DNA of 64,000 bases from Streptomyces qinglanensis (GTDB taxonomy: Bacteria > Actinomycetota > Actinomycetes > Streptomycetales > Streptomycetaceae), in assembly GCF_900111245.1 (NCBI RefSeq), contig NZ_FOGO01000008.1, positions 124,001 to 188,000 of the forward strand. The letters run 5' to 3'. The translations under genes and the position numbers were made by a program. Within the stretch, counting starts at the first letter, position 1; each line of letters begins with the position of its first letter. The notes under the pieces were generated by a model that saw only the letters and a program-made list of their open reading frames with translations, ran no database searches and was not told the origin of the DNA. Shown one piece after another: positions 1-7,681 of this stretch.

Positions 1-109
1 TGGTGACGGCGCCGGTGAGGACGTCGGCCAGCCGCTCGCCGACGGCGTGCCCGAAGGAGCCGGCCATGAGGAACAGCGGTCTGCGGGGGCCGGTCGTTCC
101 GGTGTGCAT
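1..109 (-). CDS. 5' end of an unidentified gene (partial)
   Basis: Only the first 36 codons are inside the window; the gene continues past the left edge. The start is an ATG preceded by AGGAG at a spacing of 5, which makes a real start likely. The visible protein begins MHTGTTGPRRPLFLMAGSFG and is too short to assign. It lies 91 bp downstream of the YcaO gene on the same strand, so it is probably the next gene of the same RiPP cluster (perhaps a dehydrogenase, partner protein or other tailoring enzyme). That role is inference from position only. Confidence 0.6.
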   Translation of the reverse strand, partial: MHTGTTGPRRPLFLMAGSFGHAVGERLADVLTGAVT

Positions 110-200
110 CGCTTCTCCTGCCCGGGTGGTGTGAGGGTGGCGGTGGACGGGTGGCGGGGACGGGGGGGCGGGGGTGGCGGAGACGGGTGGGGCGGCGGTG

Positions 201-1718
201 TCAGGCGAACGGCTGCGGAAGCCGGGTGATCTCGTCCTCGTCCAGCACCGGATGGCCCATCGCGCGGGGCGCCTCGTACAGCCGCGGGTGGCCCAGGTAG
301 CGGGCCCGGTGCACGAAGGAGAGCGGCATGAGCTGGGGTACGGCGACCCGGACCACGGTGGCGCCGACCTGCCGGGCCTCGTCGGTGGTCAGGTCCACGG
401 CGATCACGTCGCAGCCGCGTGCGTGCAGCCGTTCCAGCAGCCAGTCCAGGACGCTGCGCGGGTCGGTGGCGGCGGGGCGGGGCAGGGCGGTCAGCGGCCG
501 CTCCTCCCGCTCCCCCTCCAGCAGGAACGCGAAGCGGTCCCGGGCCGAGCGGGGTCCGGCCTGTGCCGCGCCGCCGACGACGTCGACCAGTTGCTCCGCC
601 TCGTCGCCCGGCCTGTCCGCGCGTGCCTGGTCGGTGATGTGGTGCCGCAACGCGATCCGCAGCGACGCGGCCTCGCGGTGCAGCTTGGCGACGGCGTCGC
701 CGGGGTCGGGGTCGCAGGTGGCGGCGACGACCTGGGCCAGTTGGGGGTCGTCGTCGGCGAGTTGCACGCCGTAGACCACCGGGATGCCCAGGTCGGTGGT
801 GGCGTCGAAGAACCGGGTGCGCACATGCGGGTTGGCGGCGCGCCGCACGAACGCGCGCTGCCGGGGCGAGAGCGCTTCGGTCTCCACCGTCAGCCGGGGC
901 AGCCGCAGCCGCTGCAGCCAGGTCAGCGCGATGGAGTCGCGTTCGACGACTTCGAGGAGTCCGTTGACGACGGCGGCCGTCGGGTCGGTGTGCACGGCGC
1001 AGCCGGTGGAGACGGGGTGGCTGACGCGCTCCCCGCGTGACTCGGGCGGGTTCTTCAGCCACACGTGCACGGCGGGCACCCAGACCGGCTGCCGCCGGGT
1101 GAAGGACCAACCGCGTACCCAGCGCATGGGCGCCTCCGGGTCGGGGCCGACCAGTCCGTGTCCGCCGGCGGCGAGTTCGGCTGCCGACAGTGTGGGCCAG
1201 GCGTCCAGCGGGACGGCCTCCTCGCCGAGTTCGGCGGCCGTCGCCCAGCGGCAGCGGCCGGTGTCCCGGGCGCAGGAGGAGTAGCGCTCCAGGGACTCGG
1301 CGACCGCCAGCAGTGCGGCCCGGTCGGCGGACAGATCGCCGCCCGCCCCGTCGAAGTTGCCGTGCTCGGCGCCCAGGTCCCAGTCCTCGTGGCCGGTCAG
1401 CACGTGGCCGGGATCGCCCAGGGAGGCGGTGAAGATGGGGAACTCCGGGTCGCCGGGGCTGCCGGGGAGGCGCACGGCGCCGCTGACGAGGCCGTAGGGC
1501 GAGACGAGGTCGCCCATCCGGCGCAGCGAGGCGGGCGGCGGCGCGGTGGCGGCGTCCGCCTCAGGGGTCTCCCGCCCGGGGGCCTCCTGTCCGGGAGTCT
1601 CCTGTCCGGGGGTCCCCGGGACGGCGGTGTTCTGGGCGGCGGTCTCCGGGACGGCGGCGCCGGTGGCGGGGGCCGCGTCGTCGGGGCGGGGCAGCGTGGT
1701 CGTCGCGTCGGCGTTCAT
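201..1718 (-). CDS. YcaO-domain protein (TOMM/LAP cyclodehydratase component, SagD-like)
   Basis: 505 residues. The first 65 or so are low-complexity (repeats of the type PGQETPGQEAPG), then a YcaO domain fills the rest. Visible family features are AVAESLERYSS, NGLLEVVERDSIALTW and a GCDVIAVDLTTDEARQVGATVVRV stretch, shortened here as GCDVIAVDLTTDE. The C-terminus ends in LPQPFA, reminiscent of the proline-rich tail of azoline-forming YcaO proteins. YcaO proteins activate peptide amides with ATP to form thiazolines/oxazolines from Cys/Ser/Thr. No E1-like/ThiF partner domain is fused, so a separate partner would be expected left of the window. The start overlaps the permease stop (TGATG), so the two are translationally coupled. 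The exact product class is not determinable here. Confidence 0.85.
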   Translation of the reverse strand: MNADATTTLPRPDDAAPATGAAVPETAAQNTAVPGTPGQETPGQEAPGRETPEADAATAPPPASLRRMGDLVSPYGLVSGAVRLPGSPGDPEFPIFTASLGDPGHVLTGHEDWDLGAEHGNFDGAGGDLSADRAALLAVAESLERYSSCARDTGRCRWATAAELGEEAVPLDAWPTLSAAELAAGGHGLVGPDPEAPMRWVRGWSFTRRQPVWVPAVHVWLKNPPESRGERVSHPVSTGCAVHTDPTAAVVNGLLEVVERDSIALTWLQRLRLPRLTVETEALSPRQRAFVRRAANPHVRTRFFDATTDLGIPVVYGVQLADDDPQLAQVVAATCDPDPGDAVAKLHREAASLRIALRHHITDQARADRPGDEAEQLVDVVGGAAQAGPRSARDRFAFLLEGEREERPLTALPRPAATDPRSVLDWLLERLHARGCDVIAVDLTTDEARQVGATVVRVAVPQLMPLSFVHRARYLGHPRLYEAPRAMGHPVLDEDEITRLPQPFA

Positions 1719-2809
1719 CAGTTCTTCTTCTCCGTGTCCCAGCGGAAGGCGCGGACGGCCGCGGCGGTCAGCAGCGCGGCGGTGGCGGCGATCAGCAGCC
1801 AGTCGAGCCACTGCGCGTGCCGGGTGACACCGCCGGTGACGTCGTGCCGGAGCGCGTCGCCCAGCAGCGCCACCGGGTTCCAGGACAGGCCCTCGGCCAG
1901 CCCCTCGGGCATCAGCTCCAGCGGGAAGAGCACGCCGGAGCCCATCAGCAGCAGCGGGGTGAGCAGTCCGGAGAGCGCGTTGGTCAGCTCGGGCGAGCGC
2001 AGGGTGCCGCCCAGCAGGAAGCCCACCGACATCAGCAGCCACATGCCGAGCGCGGTGGTCAGCAGCATGCTCAGCGCGGACAGCGGCGTCAGCAGCCCCA
2101 GCACGGTCGCGACGGCCCCGGCGACGGCGAGCAGTGCCAGCCCGAGCGCGCCGCGCGCGGGCAGCAGCGAGGTGAGGATGGCCTGCGGTCTGGCCGGTGT
2201 GGTGCGCAGCAGCCGGAGGGTGCCGTTGGCCCGGAGCGAGACCAGCGTGCCCGCGGTGGCGCTCAGGGCGAGCGACATCAGCGCGAAGACGAGGACGCCG
2301 GGGAGCACGAACGGCATCGGTTCGAACGGCGGACTGCCGTCGGTGCCCACGGCCTCCAGGGTGCGCCCGTCCCAGCCGGTGTCGGGCAGCGCGTCGCGCA
2401 GTGCGGAGACCACCGAGGGGCTCTCGGGATCGGTCACCACGCGCAGCGCCTCGCCGTCGGCGGACGGGGCGACCACGGCGTCGGTGTCCTCGGGGGCGGC
2501 GCGCGGCCCGTCGACCGCGGTGACCTGCGAACCGTCGCCGAGCGCCGCGCTGAGCCGGGCCGCCTGGGTGCCGCTGCCCACCACCGCGATCCTGTAGGGG
2601 CCGCCGGCCCAGGTGAGCTGCATGACGGCGACGAACAGCCCGGCGAGCAGGACCGGGAAGACGACGCTGAAGAACAGCGCCATCGGGTCGCGGACCAGCT
2701 CCTTGGTCATGCCCTTGGCCAGCGCCGCGAACTCCCCGCGCGGGGCGGCGCCCGGACCCCCGTCCTGCGCCGGGCCGGTGGCCGTCCGGCTCGTCCCGAG
2801 TGTGCTCAC
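1718..2809 (-). CDS. ABC-2 type transporter permease
   Basis: 363 residues with a GTG start that overlaps the ATPase stop (GTGA). Near residues 25-60 there is a first membrane segment (ELVRDPMALFFSVVFPVLLA). A periplasmic/extracellular loop follows, and then five further hydrophobic segments in the C-terminal half, the usual ABC-2 membrane layout. Partner of the upstream ATPase; together they would export the product of the adjacent YcaO pathway or confer self-resistance. Coupled at both ends to neighbours, so the three genes form one transcription unit. Confidence 0.88.
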   Translation of the reverse strand: MSTLGTSRTATGPAQDGGPGAAPRGEFAALAKGMTKELVRDPMALFFSVVFPVLLAGLFVAVMQLTWAGGPYRIAVVGSGTQAARLSAALGDGSQVTAVDGPRAAPEDTDAVVAPSADGEALRVVTDPESPSVVSALRDALPDTGWDGRTLEAVGTDGSPPFEPMPFVLPGVLVFALMSLALSATAGTLVSLRANGTLRLLRTTPARPQAILTSLLPARGALGLALLAVAGAVATVLGLLTPLSALSMLLTTALGMWLLMSVGFLLGGTLRSPELTNALSGLLTPLLLMGSGVLFPLELMPEGLAEGLSWNPVALLGDALRHDVTGGVTRHAQWLDWLLIAATAALLTAAAVRAFRWDTEKKN

Positions 2810-3891
2810 CGCGTGCTTCCCCCTCCCGCGCGGGCGCCGCCGGCCGCGGCGGGTGCGTCGTCGGCCGCTGCCGCTCCAGTGCCGGTCGCGGCCGGTGCGG
2901 TACCCGTCCCGGCCGGTGCGGTGCCGGTCGCGGCCAGGAACGCGTCCTCCAGCGTCGGGCGGTGGAGGCGTACGTCCGCTTCGGGCGACCGTTCCTCGCA
3001 CCAGGCCACAGCCCGCTCGGGCCGTTCGGTCGCGACGGTGAAGCGCGGTGCGCCGCCGCCGTCCCCCGGCTCGGCCCGCACCGCGTCGGTGCCGAACTCC
3101 GCGCGGGCGGCCCGCAGCAGGCCCTCCTGGGAGGAGCGGACGGTGACGGTGCTGCCGCGGGTGAGGCTGCGCACGATCTGTGCCGGGGTCCCGGAGGTGC
3201 GCAGCCGCCCCTCGTGCAGGATGGCCAGCCGGTCGCACCTCTCCTCGGCCTCCGCCATGGCATGGGTGCTCAGCAGGAAGGTGGTGCCGCCCGCGCGGGC
3301 CCGGTTGATGACGGCCCAGGCGTCCCGGGAGGCGTGCGGGTCGAGCCCGGTGGTGGGTTCGTCGAGGACCACCAGGGGGGTGTTGCCCACCAGCGCCGTG
3401 GCCAGCAGCAGCCGCTGCTGCTGGCCCCCGGAGAGCCGGGCGGCCCTGGTGCGGGCCTTGTCGGTGAGGCCCAGTTCGTCGATCAGCGCGGGCACCGGGC
3501 GCGGGTCGGGGTAGAGCGACGCCCACATCCGGAGCGTCTCCTCCACCTGGAGGCGGGGAAAGAGGCTGGTCTTCTGCGGCTGGAGGGAGAGCGCGCCGCC
3601 CAGCCAGGCGCCGCCGCGCCGCCCGGGCTCCAGTTGCCGGCCGAGCACCCGGACGTGTCCGGCGGCGGGCTGCAGCAACCCGGCGACCGCTGCGATCGTG
3701 CTGGTCTTGCCCGCCCCGTTGCGACCGAGAAGACCGAAGATCTCGCCGCGTCCGACGGTGAAGCCGACATTGTTCACGGCCGTGAAATCGCCGTACCGGA
3801 CCGTGAGTTCTCCGACCTCGAGGACATGCGGGTCGCCGGGCTCGGCCGCCCCGGTATCCGGACTTTCACTGCGTTCTTGAATGCTGAACAT
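2806..3891 (-). CDS. ABC transporter ATP-binding protein
   Basis: 361 residues. Walker A is LLGRNGAGKTST, the signature is LSGGQQQRLLLATAL, Walker B is LVVLDEPTTGLDP and the switch His is in LLSTHAMAEAEE. After the nucleotide-binding domain (about residues 30-245) comes a roughly 110-residue C-terminal extension ending in an Ala/Thr/Gly-rich tail with TGTAPA repeats, as in drug/peptide-export ATPases of the CcmA/DrrA group. The ATG at 3891 was preferred over longer upstream starts because the upstream peptide is Arg-rich and unlike the family. First gene of the YcaO-exporter unit. Confidence 0.88.
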   Translation of the reverse strand: MFSIQERSESPDTGAAEPGDPHVLEVGELTVRYGDFTAVNNVGFTVGRGEIFGLLGRNGAGKTSTIAAVAGLLQPAAGHVRVLGRQLEPGRRGGAWLGGALSLQPQKTSLFPRLQVEETLRMWASLYPDPRPVPALIDELGLTDKARTRAARLSGGQQQRLLLATALVGNTPLVVLDEPTTGLDPHASRDAWAVINRARAGGTTFLLSTHAMAEAEERCDRLAILHEGRLRTSGTPAQIVRSLTRGSTVTVRSSQEGLLRAARAEFGTDAVRAEPGDGGGAPRFTVATERPERAVAWCEERSPEADVRLHRPTLEDAFLAATGTAPAGTGTAPAATGTGAAAADDAPAAAGGARAGGGSTR

Positions 3892-4244
3892 TTCGACGCT
3901 GCACCCCCACGTCCGCGCAATACGTCGACACGTTCTGCGCTGTGCGTCAGGTCGGCCTGGTCGGCCGTGATCGCGAGCAATGCTGGTCGCCCGCCGGAAC
4001 ATGCGGCAAGAGGCGTTCGGAGAGACCGAATGCCGGAACCGGGTTACGGATGTGCGGACTTGAGGCGACCGGCGCACGAGCTACCTGTCAGTCTCCTTGT
4101 GCCGCAAGGGACTTACGGGAATAGTGAGCCGTCCGACCAGGCGGATACCGCGGGACGACCTTCCCTGCTCGGGCACCGGCCAGGACCGGGCCCAGATGTC
4201 CGCAACGCACCGAGTTTGCATGATTTGCCATACGGGGAGACTCA
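3892..4244. promoter_or_regulatory. Divergent intergenic region of the RiPP locus
   Basis: 353 bp between the exporter ATPase (minus) and the LysR-like HTH gene (plus), noticeably richer in A+T than the genes around it. It must hold the promoters of both units. I examined the short frames on both strands for a precursor peptide (core rich in Cys/Ser/Thr behind an acidic leader) and found none that is convincing. Confidence 0.5.
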
Positions 4245-4574
4245 GTGAACGATCGGATGCTTCGCGCCTTCGTCACCTGCGCACGGACGGGCAGCGTGAC
4301 CAGAACGGCCAGCGCATTGGGCTACTCGGCCGCCAGCATCAGCGAACAGATCCGCCAGCTCGAAGTCCACACCAGGCAGCCGCTGTTCCGGCGCACACCC
4401 GGAGGCATGAGCCTGACGGAGGCGGGTAGGCGCATGGTTCCGGTGGCCCACGACATTCTCTCGCGGATGGATCTGCTCTGCCGCTGCGAGGAATTGCCCG
4501 GACACGGGAGGCGGCACCGCGGCCACCATTCCGCACCGCTGCGGGAAGTGCACGCCGTGCACCGCACCGCCTGA
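4245..4574 (+). CDS. LysR-type HTH-only regulator
   Basis: 109 residues starting at a GTG behind GGGGAGA. Residues 1-60 are a canonical LysR winged helix (MLRAFVTCARTGSVTRTASA, then GYSAASISEQIRQLE and PLFRRTPGGMSLTEAG). LysR regulators normally have about 300 residues with an effector domain. Here the frame ends after a short His/Arg-rich tail, so the effector-binding half is absent. Either this is a stand-alone HTH regulator of the divergent YcaO cluster or a truncated relic. Position supports a role in cluster control; this is inference. Confidence 0.75.
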   Translation: MNDRMLRAFVTCARTGSVTRTASALGYSAASISEQIRQLEVHTRQPLFRRTPGGMSLTEAGRRMVPVAHDILSRMDLLCRCEELPGHGRRHRGHHSAPLREVHAVHRTA

Positions 4575-4636
4575 TTCAGCGGGCATTCACGACCGCGTTC
4601 GCGAAGGAAAATCCACAAGTTCCTGCCGCAGCACGC

Positions 4637-4681
4637 GCGAAGGCGGGGAGCGATGGGCGAAGCATCGCTCCCCGCCTTCGC
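4637..4681. terminator. Long perfect hairpin, likely terminator
   Basis: Arms of 19 bp (4637-4655 and 4663-4681) are perfectly complementary around a 7-base loop GGCGAAG. It lies 62 bp after the HTH-only regulator and has no U-tract, as is common for terminators in high-GC actinomycetes. It could end transcription from both sides. Confidence 0.7.
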
Positions 4682-4720
4682 AGGTGCGGGTTCCGCTCGG
4701 CGCAGCCCCTTCCCGTCCCC

Positions 4721-4800
4721 TTCCCCGCCGTTCCCCGCCGTTCCCCGCCGTTCCCCGCCGTTCCCCGCCGTTCCCCGCCGTTCCCCGCCGTTCCCCGCCG
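4721..4800. repeat. Tandem decamer TTCCCCGCCG, 8 copies
   Basis: Eight consecutive identical 10-bp units. Perfect identity suggests recent expansion by slippage. No spacer-repeat alternation, so not a CRISPR array. Confidence 0.95.
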
Positions 4801-4913
4801 TTCCCTCGACGCTTTCCCCACGGCGCCTTTCCCGCGGCGCATTTCCCCGGCGGTTTCGCCGTCCGGCCGCGCACTCCGCGTCGCCACGGACCCGGCACCC
4901 CGGACGGGAGGGG

Positions 4914-5252
4914 CTACCGCTCGCCGGGGTCCTGAGGCGGGTCCACCTCCGGACCCCGGGCGATGGCCTGGAGGCCCTCGCAGTGCTCCTGGAAGACCTG
5001 CCTGCCCTTCGGAGTGGCCTTGAGCCAGGTGCGCGGGCGCTTTCCGAGATACCCCTTCTCGACCTCGACCAGGCCCGCCTCCTCGAGCGCCGCCGACTGC
5101 TTGGAGAGCGCCGAGTCGCTGACCTCCACCACGTCCCGGACGAAGCGGAACTCCAGCCGTTCGGCCGCGGCCAGCGCGGCCAGCACGGAGAACCGGACCG
5201 GGGACTGCAGCAGCGGCTCCAGCCGGTGGCGCGGGTGCCGTGCGGTGCTCAC
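4914..5252 (-). CDS. Winged-helix transcriptional regulator (ArsR/MarR-like, HTH_34 type)
   Basis: 112 residues from a GTG that overlaps the stop of the upstream membrane gene (GTGA). It reads as one winged helix: LLQSPVRFSVLAALAAAERL, then VVEVSDSALSKQSAALEEAG (recognition helix region) and KGYLGKRPRTWLKATPKG (wing). Proteins of this size bind DNA as dimers and usually repress their own operon. It is coupled to a small membrane protein and divergent from a ClC transporter; the 15-bp palindrome at 5779-5793 is a candidate operator. Confidence 0.8.
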   Translation of the reverse strand: MSTARHPRHRLEPLLQSPVRFSVLAALAAAERLEFRFVRDVVEVSDSALSKQSAALEEAGLVEVEKGYLGKRPRTWLKATPKGRQVFQEHCEGLQAIARGPEVDPPQDPGER

Positions 5253-5677
5253 CGCGCGCCCGCCCGGCGGGCCAGCAGCGCCGCGCCCAGCGTCCACGCC
5301 CCGAGCACGGCCAGTGCGGCAGTCCACCACAGCAGCGGCACGCCCCCCGGCCAGACCGAGCCGATGACGACGGCTGCCACGTACAGCGCGCTCCAGCCCG
5401 CGCTGAAGACGAGGTGGAAGCGACGGAAGCGGCGGGTGACGACGGGCCGGGTGCCCGCGTACCCCATGGCCGCCATGCCGAGGACGGCCCCGACCGCGTT
5501 GAGCGTGACGGCGGCCGCGGGAGCCGTCCGGGCCGCCGCGGCGGCGCCGAGCAGCAACACGGTGAACCCGAGGAAGCCCAGCAGATAGCGCGCGTACCAG
5601 TCGGCGTGGGCCCGCTGTCCGGCCCCCTGCACCGCGTCCCGCCGGGCGAGTGCCGCCCGTGCCTGCGCTGCCTCCAT
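5249..5677 (-). CDS. Small membrane protein, four predicted TM segments
   Basis: 142 residues. After a charged N-terminus come four hydrophobic stretches (YLLGFLGFTVLLLGAAAAA; AVTLNAVGAVLGMAAMGYAG; LVFSAGWSALYVAAVVIGSV; LLWWTAALAVLGAWTLGAAL). The ATG at 5677 follows GGAGG at 6 bp and is preferred to a GTG at 5707. No catalytic motif was recognised. It is in an operon with a winged-helix regulator, an arrangement common for small membrane proteins of unknown function in actinomycetes. Confidence 0.75.
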   Translation of the reverse strand: MEAAQARAALARRDAVQGAGQRAHADWYARYLLGFLGFTVLLLGAAAAARTAPAAAVTLNAVGAVLGMAAMGYAGTRPVVTRRFRRFHLVFSAGWSALYVAAVVIGSVWPGGVPLLWWTAALAVLGAWTLGAALLARRAGAR

Positions 5678-5708
5678 GACCTGCCTCCCGTGGTGTCGGC
5701 CGTTCACG

Positions 5709-5760
5709 TTCTTTCAGGCTAGGCATCTATTTTCCACTTTGGCAAGTCCTCTGCTCACTG
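5709..5760 (-). promoter_or_regulatory. Candidate promoter for the winged-helix operon
   Basis: Read on the minus strand, TTGCCA and TAGCCT stand 18 bp apart, an acceptable housekeeping-sigma spacing, upstream of the membrane-protein start. Boundaries are approximate. Confidence 0.4.
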
Positions 5761-5778
5761 TCCGTGCACTTGACAAGC

Positions 5779-5793
5779 TTTGCATAATGCAAA
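5779..5793. promoter_or_regulatory. 15-bp palindrome TTTGCATAATGCAAA, candidate operator
   Basis: Two perfect 7-bp arms around a central A, 18 bp upstream of the ClC start. A TTGACA hexamer begins at 5770, so a protein bound here would overlap promoter elements. Best candidate target of the winged-helix regulator encoded on the other side. Confidence 0.5.
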
Positions 5794-5811
5794 AGTAAGA
5801 AGGGAGCAGTG

Positions 5812-7593
5812 ATGGTCGGCATAAGGGCTGGTGGCAGCAGAGGTACGACGAGCGCATGGGTGCGCTCCGCACCATGGGGGCTGATGCTGCTGGCCGTCCT
5901 CACCGGAGCAGGCGCGGGCCTCGGCTCGATCGTGTTCCGCTGGTGCATCGAGCAGTTCACCCGGCTCTTCTCCGGACACGAGGACTACGCCGCCGACCCC
6001 GGCTCGGCACACCCCCACCTGTCCTGGCTGGGGCCGTTCTTCGTGGTGCTGGCGCCGGTGGTGGGCGGACTGCTGTACGGCCCGCTCGTCCAGCGCTTCG
6101 CCAAGGAGGCGCGCGGGCACGGGGTGCCGGAGGTGATGCTCGCGGTGGCGCAGCGCGGCGGGCGGATCAGCCCGAAGGTCGCGGTCGTCAAGACGCTCGC
6201 CTCCGCGCTGACCATCGGCTCCGGCGGTTCGGTGGGCCGCGAGGGCCCGATCGTGCAGGTCGGCTCCGCACTCGGGGCCACCATGGGCCGGCTGGTGCGG
6301 GCCGACGAGGGGCGGCTGCGGCTGCTGGTGGCCTGCGGTGCGGCGGGCGGTATCGCGGCGACGTTCAACGCCCCGCTGGCGGGCGTGTTCTTCGCCATGG
6401 AACTGATCCTGATGACCTTCAGCGCCGAGGCGTTCGGCGCCGCGGTGCTCTCCAGCGTCACGGCGAGCGTGATCGGCCGGGCCGCGTTCGGCGACGTGGC
6501 CTTCCTGGAACTCCCGGCCTTCCACGTCGACCACCTGGGCCAGTACGGCCTCTTCGCGGTGCTGGGAGTGGTGGCGGGCGCCGTGGGGGTGGGCTTCTCG
6601 CGCATTCTGTACGCGATCGAGGACGCCTGCGACTGGCTGTGGCGCGGACCCGAATGGCTGCGGCCCGCCGCCGGTGGGCTGGTGCTGGGACTGCTGCTGC
6701 TCGCGCTGCCCCAGATGTACGGAGTGGGCTACCCGGTGCTGGAGAACGCCACCGAAGGCGAGTACGCGGTGGGCTTCCTGCTCCTGCTGCTCGTCGGCAA
6801 GATCCTGGCGACCAGCGTGACCATCGGCATCGGCGGCTCCGGCGGCGTGTTCGCACCGAGCCTGTTCATGGGCGCGATGCTGGGCGCCGCCTACGGTGCG
6901 GTGCTGCACCAGCTCCTGCCGAACAGCGCGGGCGCGGTCGGCGCCTACGCACTGGTGGGGATGGGCGCGGTCTTCGCCGGGGCGTCCCGGGCGCCGATCA
7001 CCGCCGTGGTCATCCTCTTCGAGCTGACCGGCGAGTACTCGATCATCCTGTCCATGATGCTGGCGATCGCGCTGGCCACCGCCACCGGGCGGCTGCTGTC
7101 CCGGGACACCGTCTACACGCTCAAACTGCGGCGCCGCGGCATCGACCTGGAGGGCCCGGCACAGGGCGCACCGCTGGGCGGCCAGCCGGTCGGCTCCGTG
7201 ATGGAGGCGCTGCCCGAACCGCTCTGCGCCAGCACGCCGCTGACCGAGGCCGCCGACGTGCTGAGCCTCTCCGGGCACGGGGCGCTCCCGGTGCTGGACA
7301 CCGCGGGCCGGTACGCGGGGGTGGTCACCACCCGGGCCGTGGCCGAGGCGCTGTCCGAGCAGCCGGACGGCGCCCCCGCCACGGCGGGCGACCTGGTCCA
7401 CCGGCCGCCGGTCGTCGAGCCGGACGAGCCGCTGGCCACGGCGCTGCACTCGCTCGCGGACTCGGTGGGCAGCGGGATGCCGGTGCTGGACCCCGAGCGG
7501 GGCGTCCCGGTCGGCTGGCTCAGCCACCGCAGCGCCCTGCGCGCCCTCCACGCCCCGGCCGCCGCCCCGGCCCCGGAGTCGGTACCGGCCTGA
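5812..7593 (+). CDS. ClC-family chloride channel/antiporter with CBS domains
   Basis: 593 residues. Hallmark ClC selectivity motifs are present: GSGGSVGREGPIVQVGSALG, near residue 140, and GIGGSGGVFAPSLFMGAMLG, near residue 340. They lie among 10 or so hydrophobic helices. After residue 450 come two CBS repeats (PLTEAADVLSLSGHGALPVL; EPLATALHSLADSVGSGMPV), which sense adenosine nucleotides in relatives. The Glu in GREGP is the gating/antiport glutamate. ATG at 5812 sits 5 bp after AGGGAG; a GTG at 5809 is the alternative. Moves chloride (with or without protons) across the cytoplasmic membrane. Divergent from the winged-helix operon. Confidence 0.93.
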   Translation: MVGIRAGGSRGTTSAWVRSAPWGLMLLAVLTGAGAGLGSIVFRWCIEQFTRLFSGHEDYAADPGSAHPHLSWLGPFFVVLAPVVGGLLYGPLVQRFAKEARGHGVPEVMLAVAQRGGRISPKVAVVKTLASALTIGSGGSVGREGPIVQVGSALGATMGRLVRADEGRLRLLVACGAAGGIAATFNAPLAGVFFAMELILMTFSAEAFGAAVLSSVTASVIGRAAFGDVAFLELPAFHVDHLGQYGLFAVLGVVAGAVGVGFSRILYAIEDACDWLWRGPEWLRPAAGGLVLGLLLLALPQMYGVGYPVLENATEGEYAVGFLLLLLVGKILATSVTIGIGGSGGVFAPSLFMGAMLGAAYGAVLHQLLPNSAGAVGAYALVGMGAVFAGASRAPITAVVILFELTGEYSIILSMMLAIALATATGRLLSRDTVYTLKLRRRGIDLEGPAQGAPLGGQPVGSVMEALPEPLCASTPLTEAADVLSLSGHGALPVLDTAGRYAGVVTTRAVAEALSEQPDGAPATAGDLVHRPPVVEPDEPLATALHSLADSVGSGMPVLDPERGVPVGWLSHRSALRALHAPAAAPAPESVPA

Positions 7594-7681
7594 CGGCGGC
7601 CCCGGCCCCGGCCCCGGCCCCGGAAGCCCGCCGGGCCGGTCGGCCGCCGCCCCCGGTCGGCTGCCGGGCGGCGGCCCCGGG
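7594..7681. repeat. GGCCCC hexamer run and convergent spacer
   Basis: Between the convergent ClC and MarR genes, the sequence begins with about four GGCCCC units and includes GC-rich inverted sequence that could stop transcription from both sides. Confidence 0.5.

Larger units (their letters stand above)
4575..4913. other. Intergenic region with hairpin and tandem repeats
   Basis: 339 bp without a supported gene. It contains the 19-bp perfect stem at 4637-4681 and the decamer array at 4721-4800, both listed separately; the rest is C-rich with no gene-like frame. Confidence 0.6.

Noticed and set aside
3774..4276. Small minus-strand frames as RiPP precursor
   Set aside because: Arg/Ser-rich translations with no leader-core organisation and no ribosome binding site.
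4721..4800. Repeat array as CRISPR
   Set aside because: Units are contiguous 10-mers with no unique spacers.
5770..5788. TTGACA with CATAAT as promoter
   Set aside because: Only 7 bp separate them, too short for a sigma-70 type promoter.
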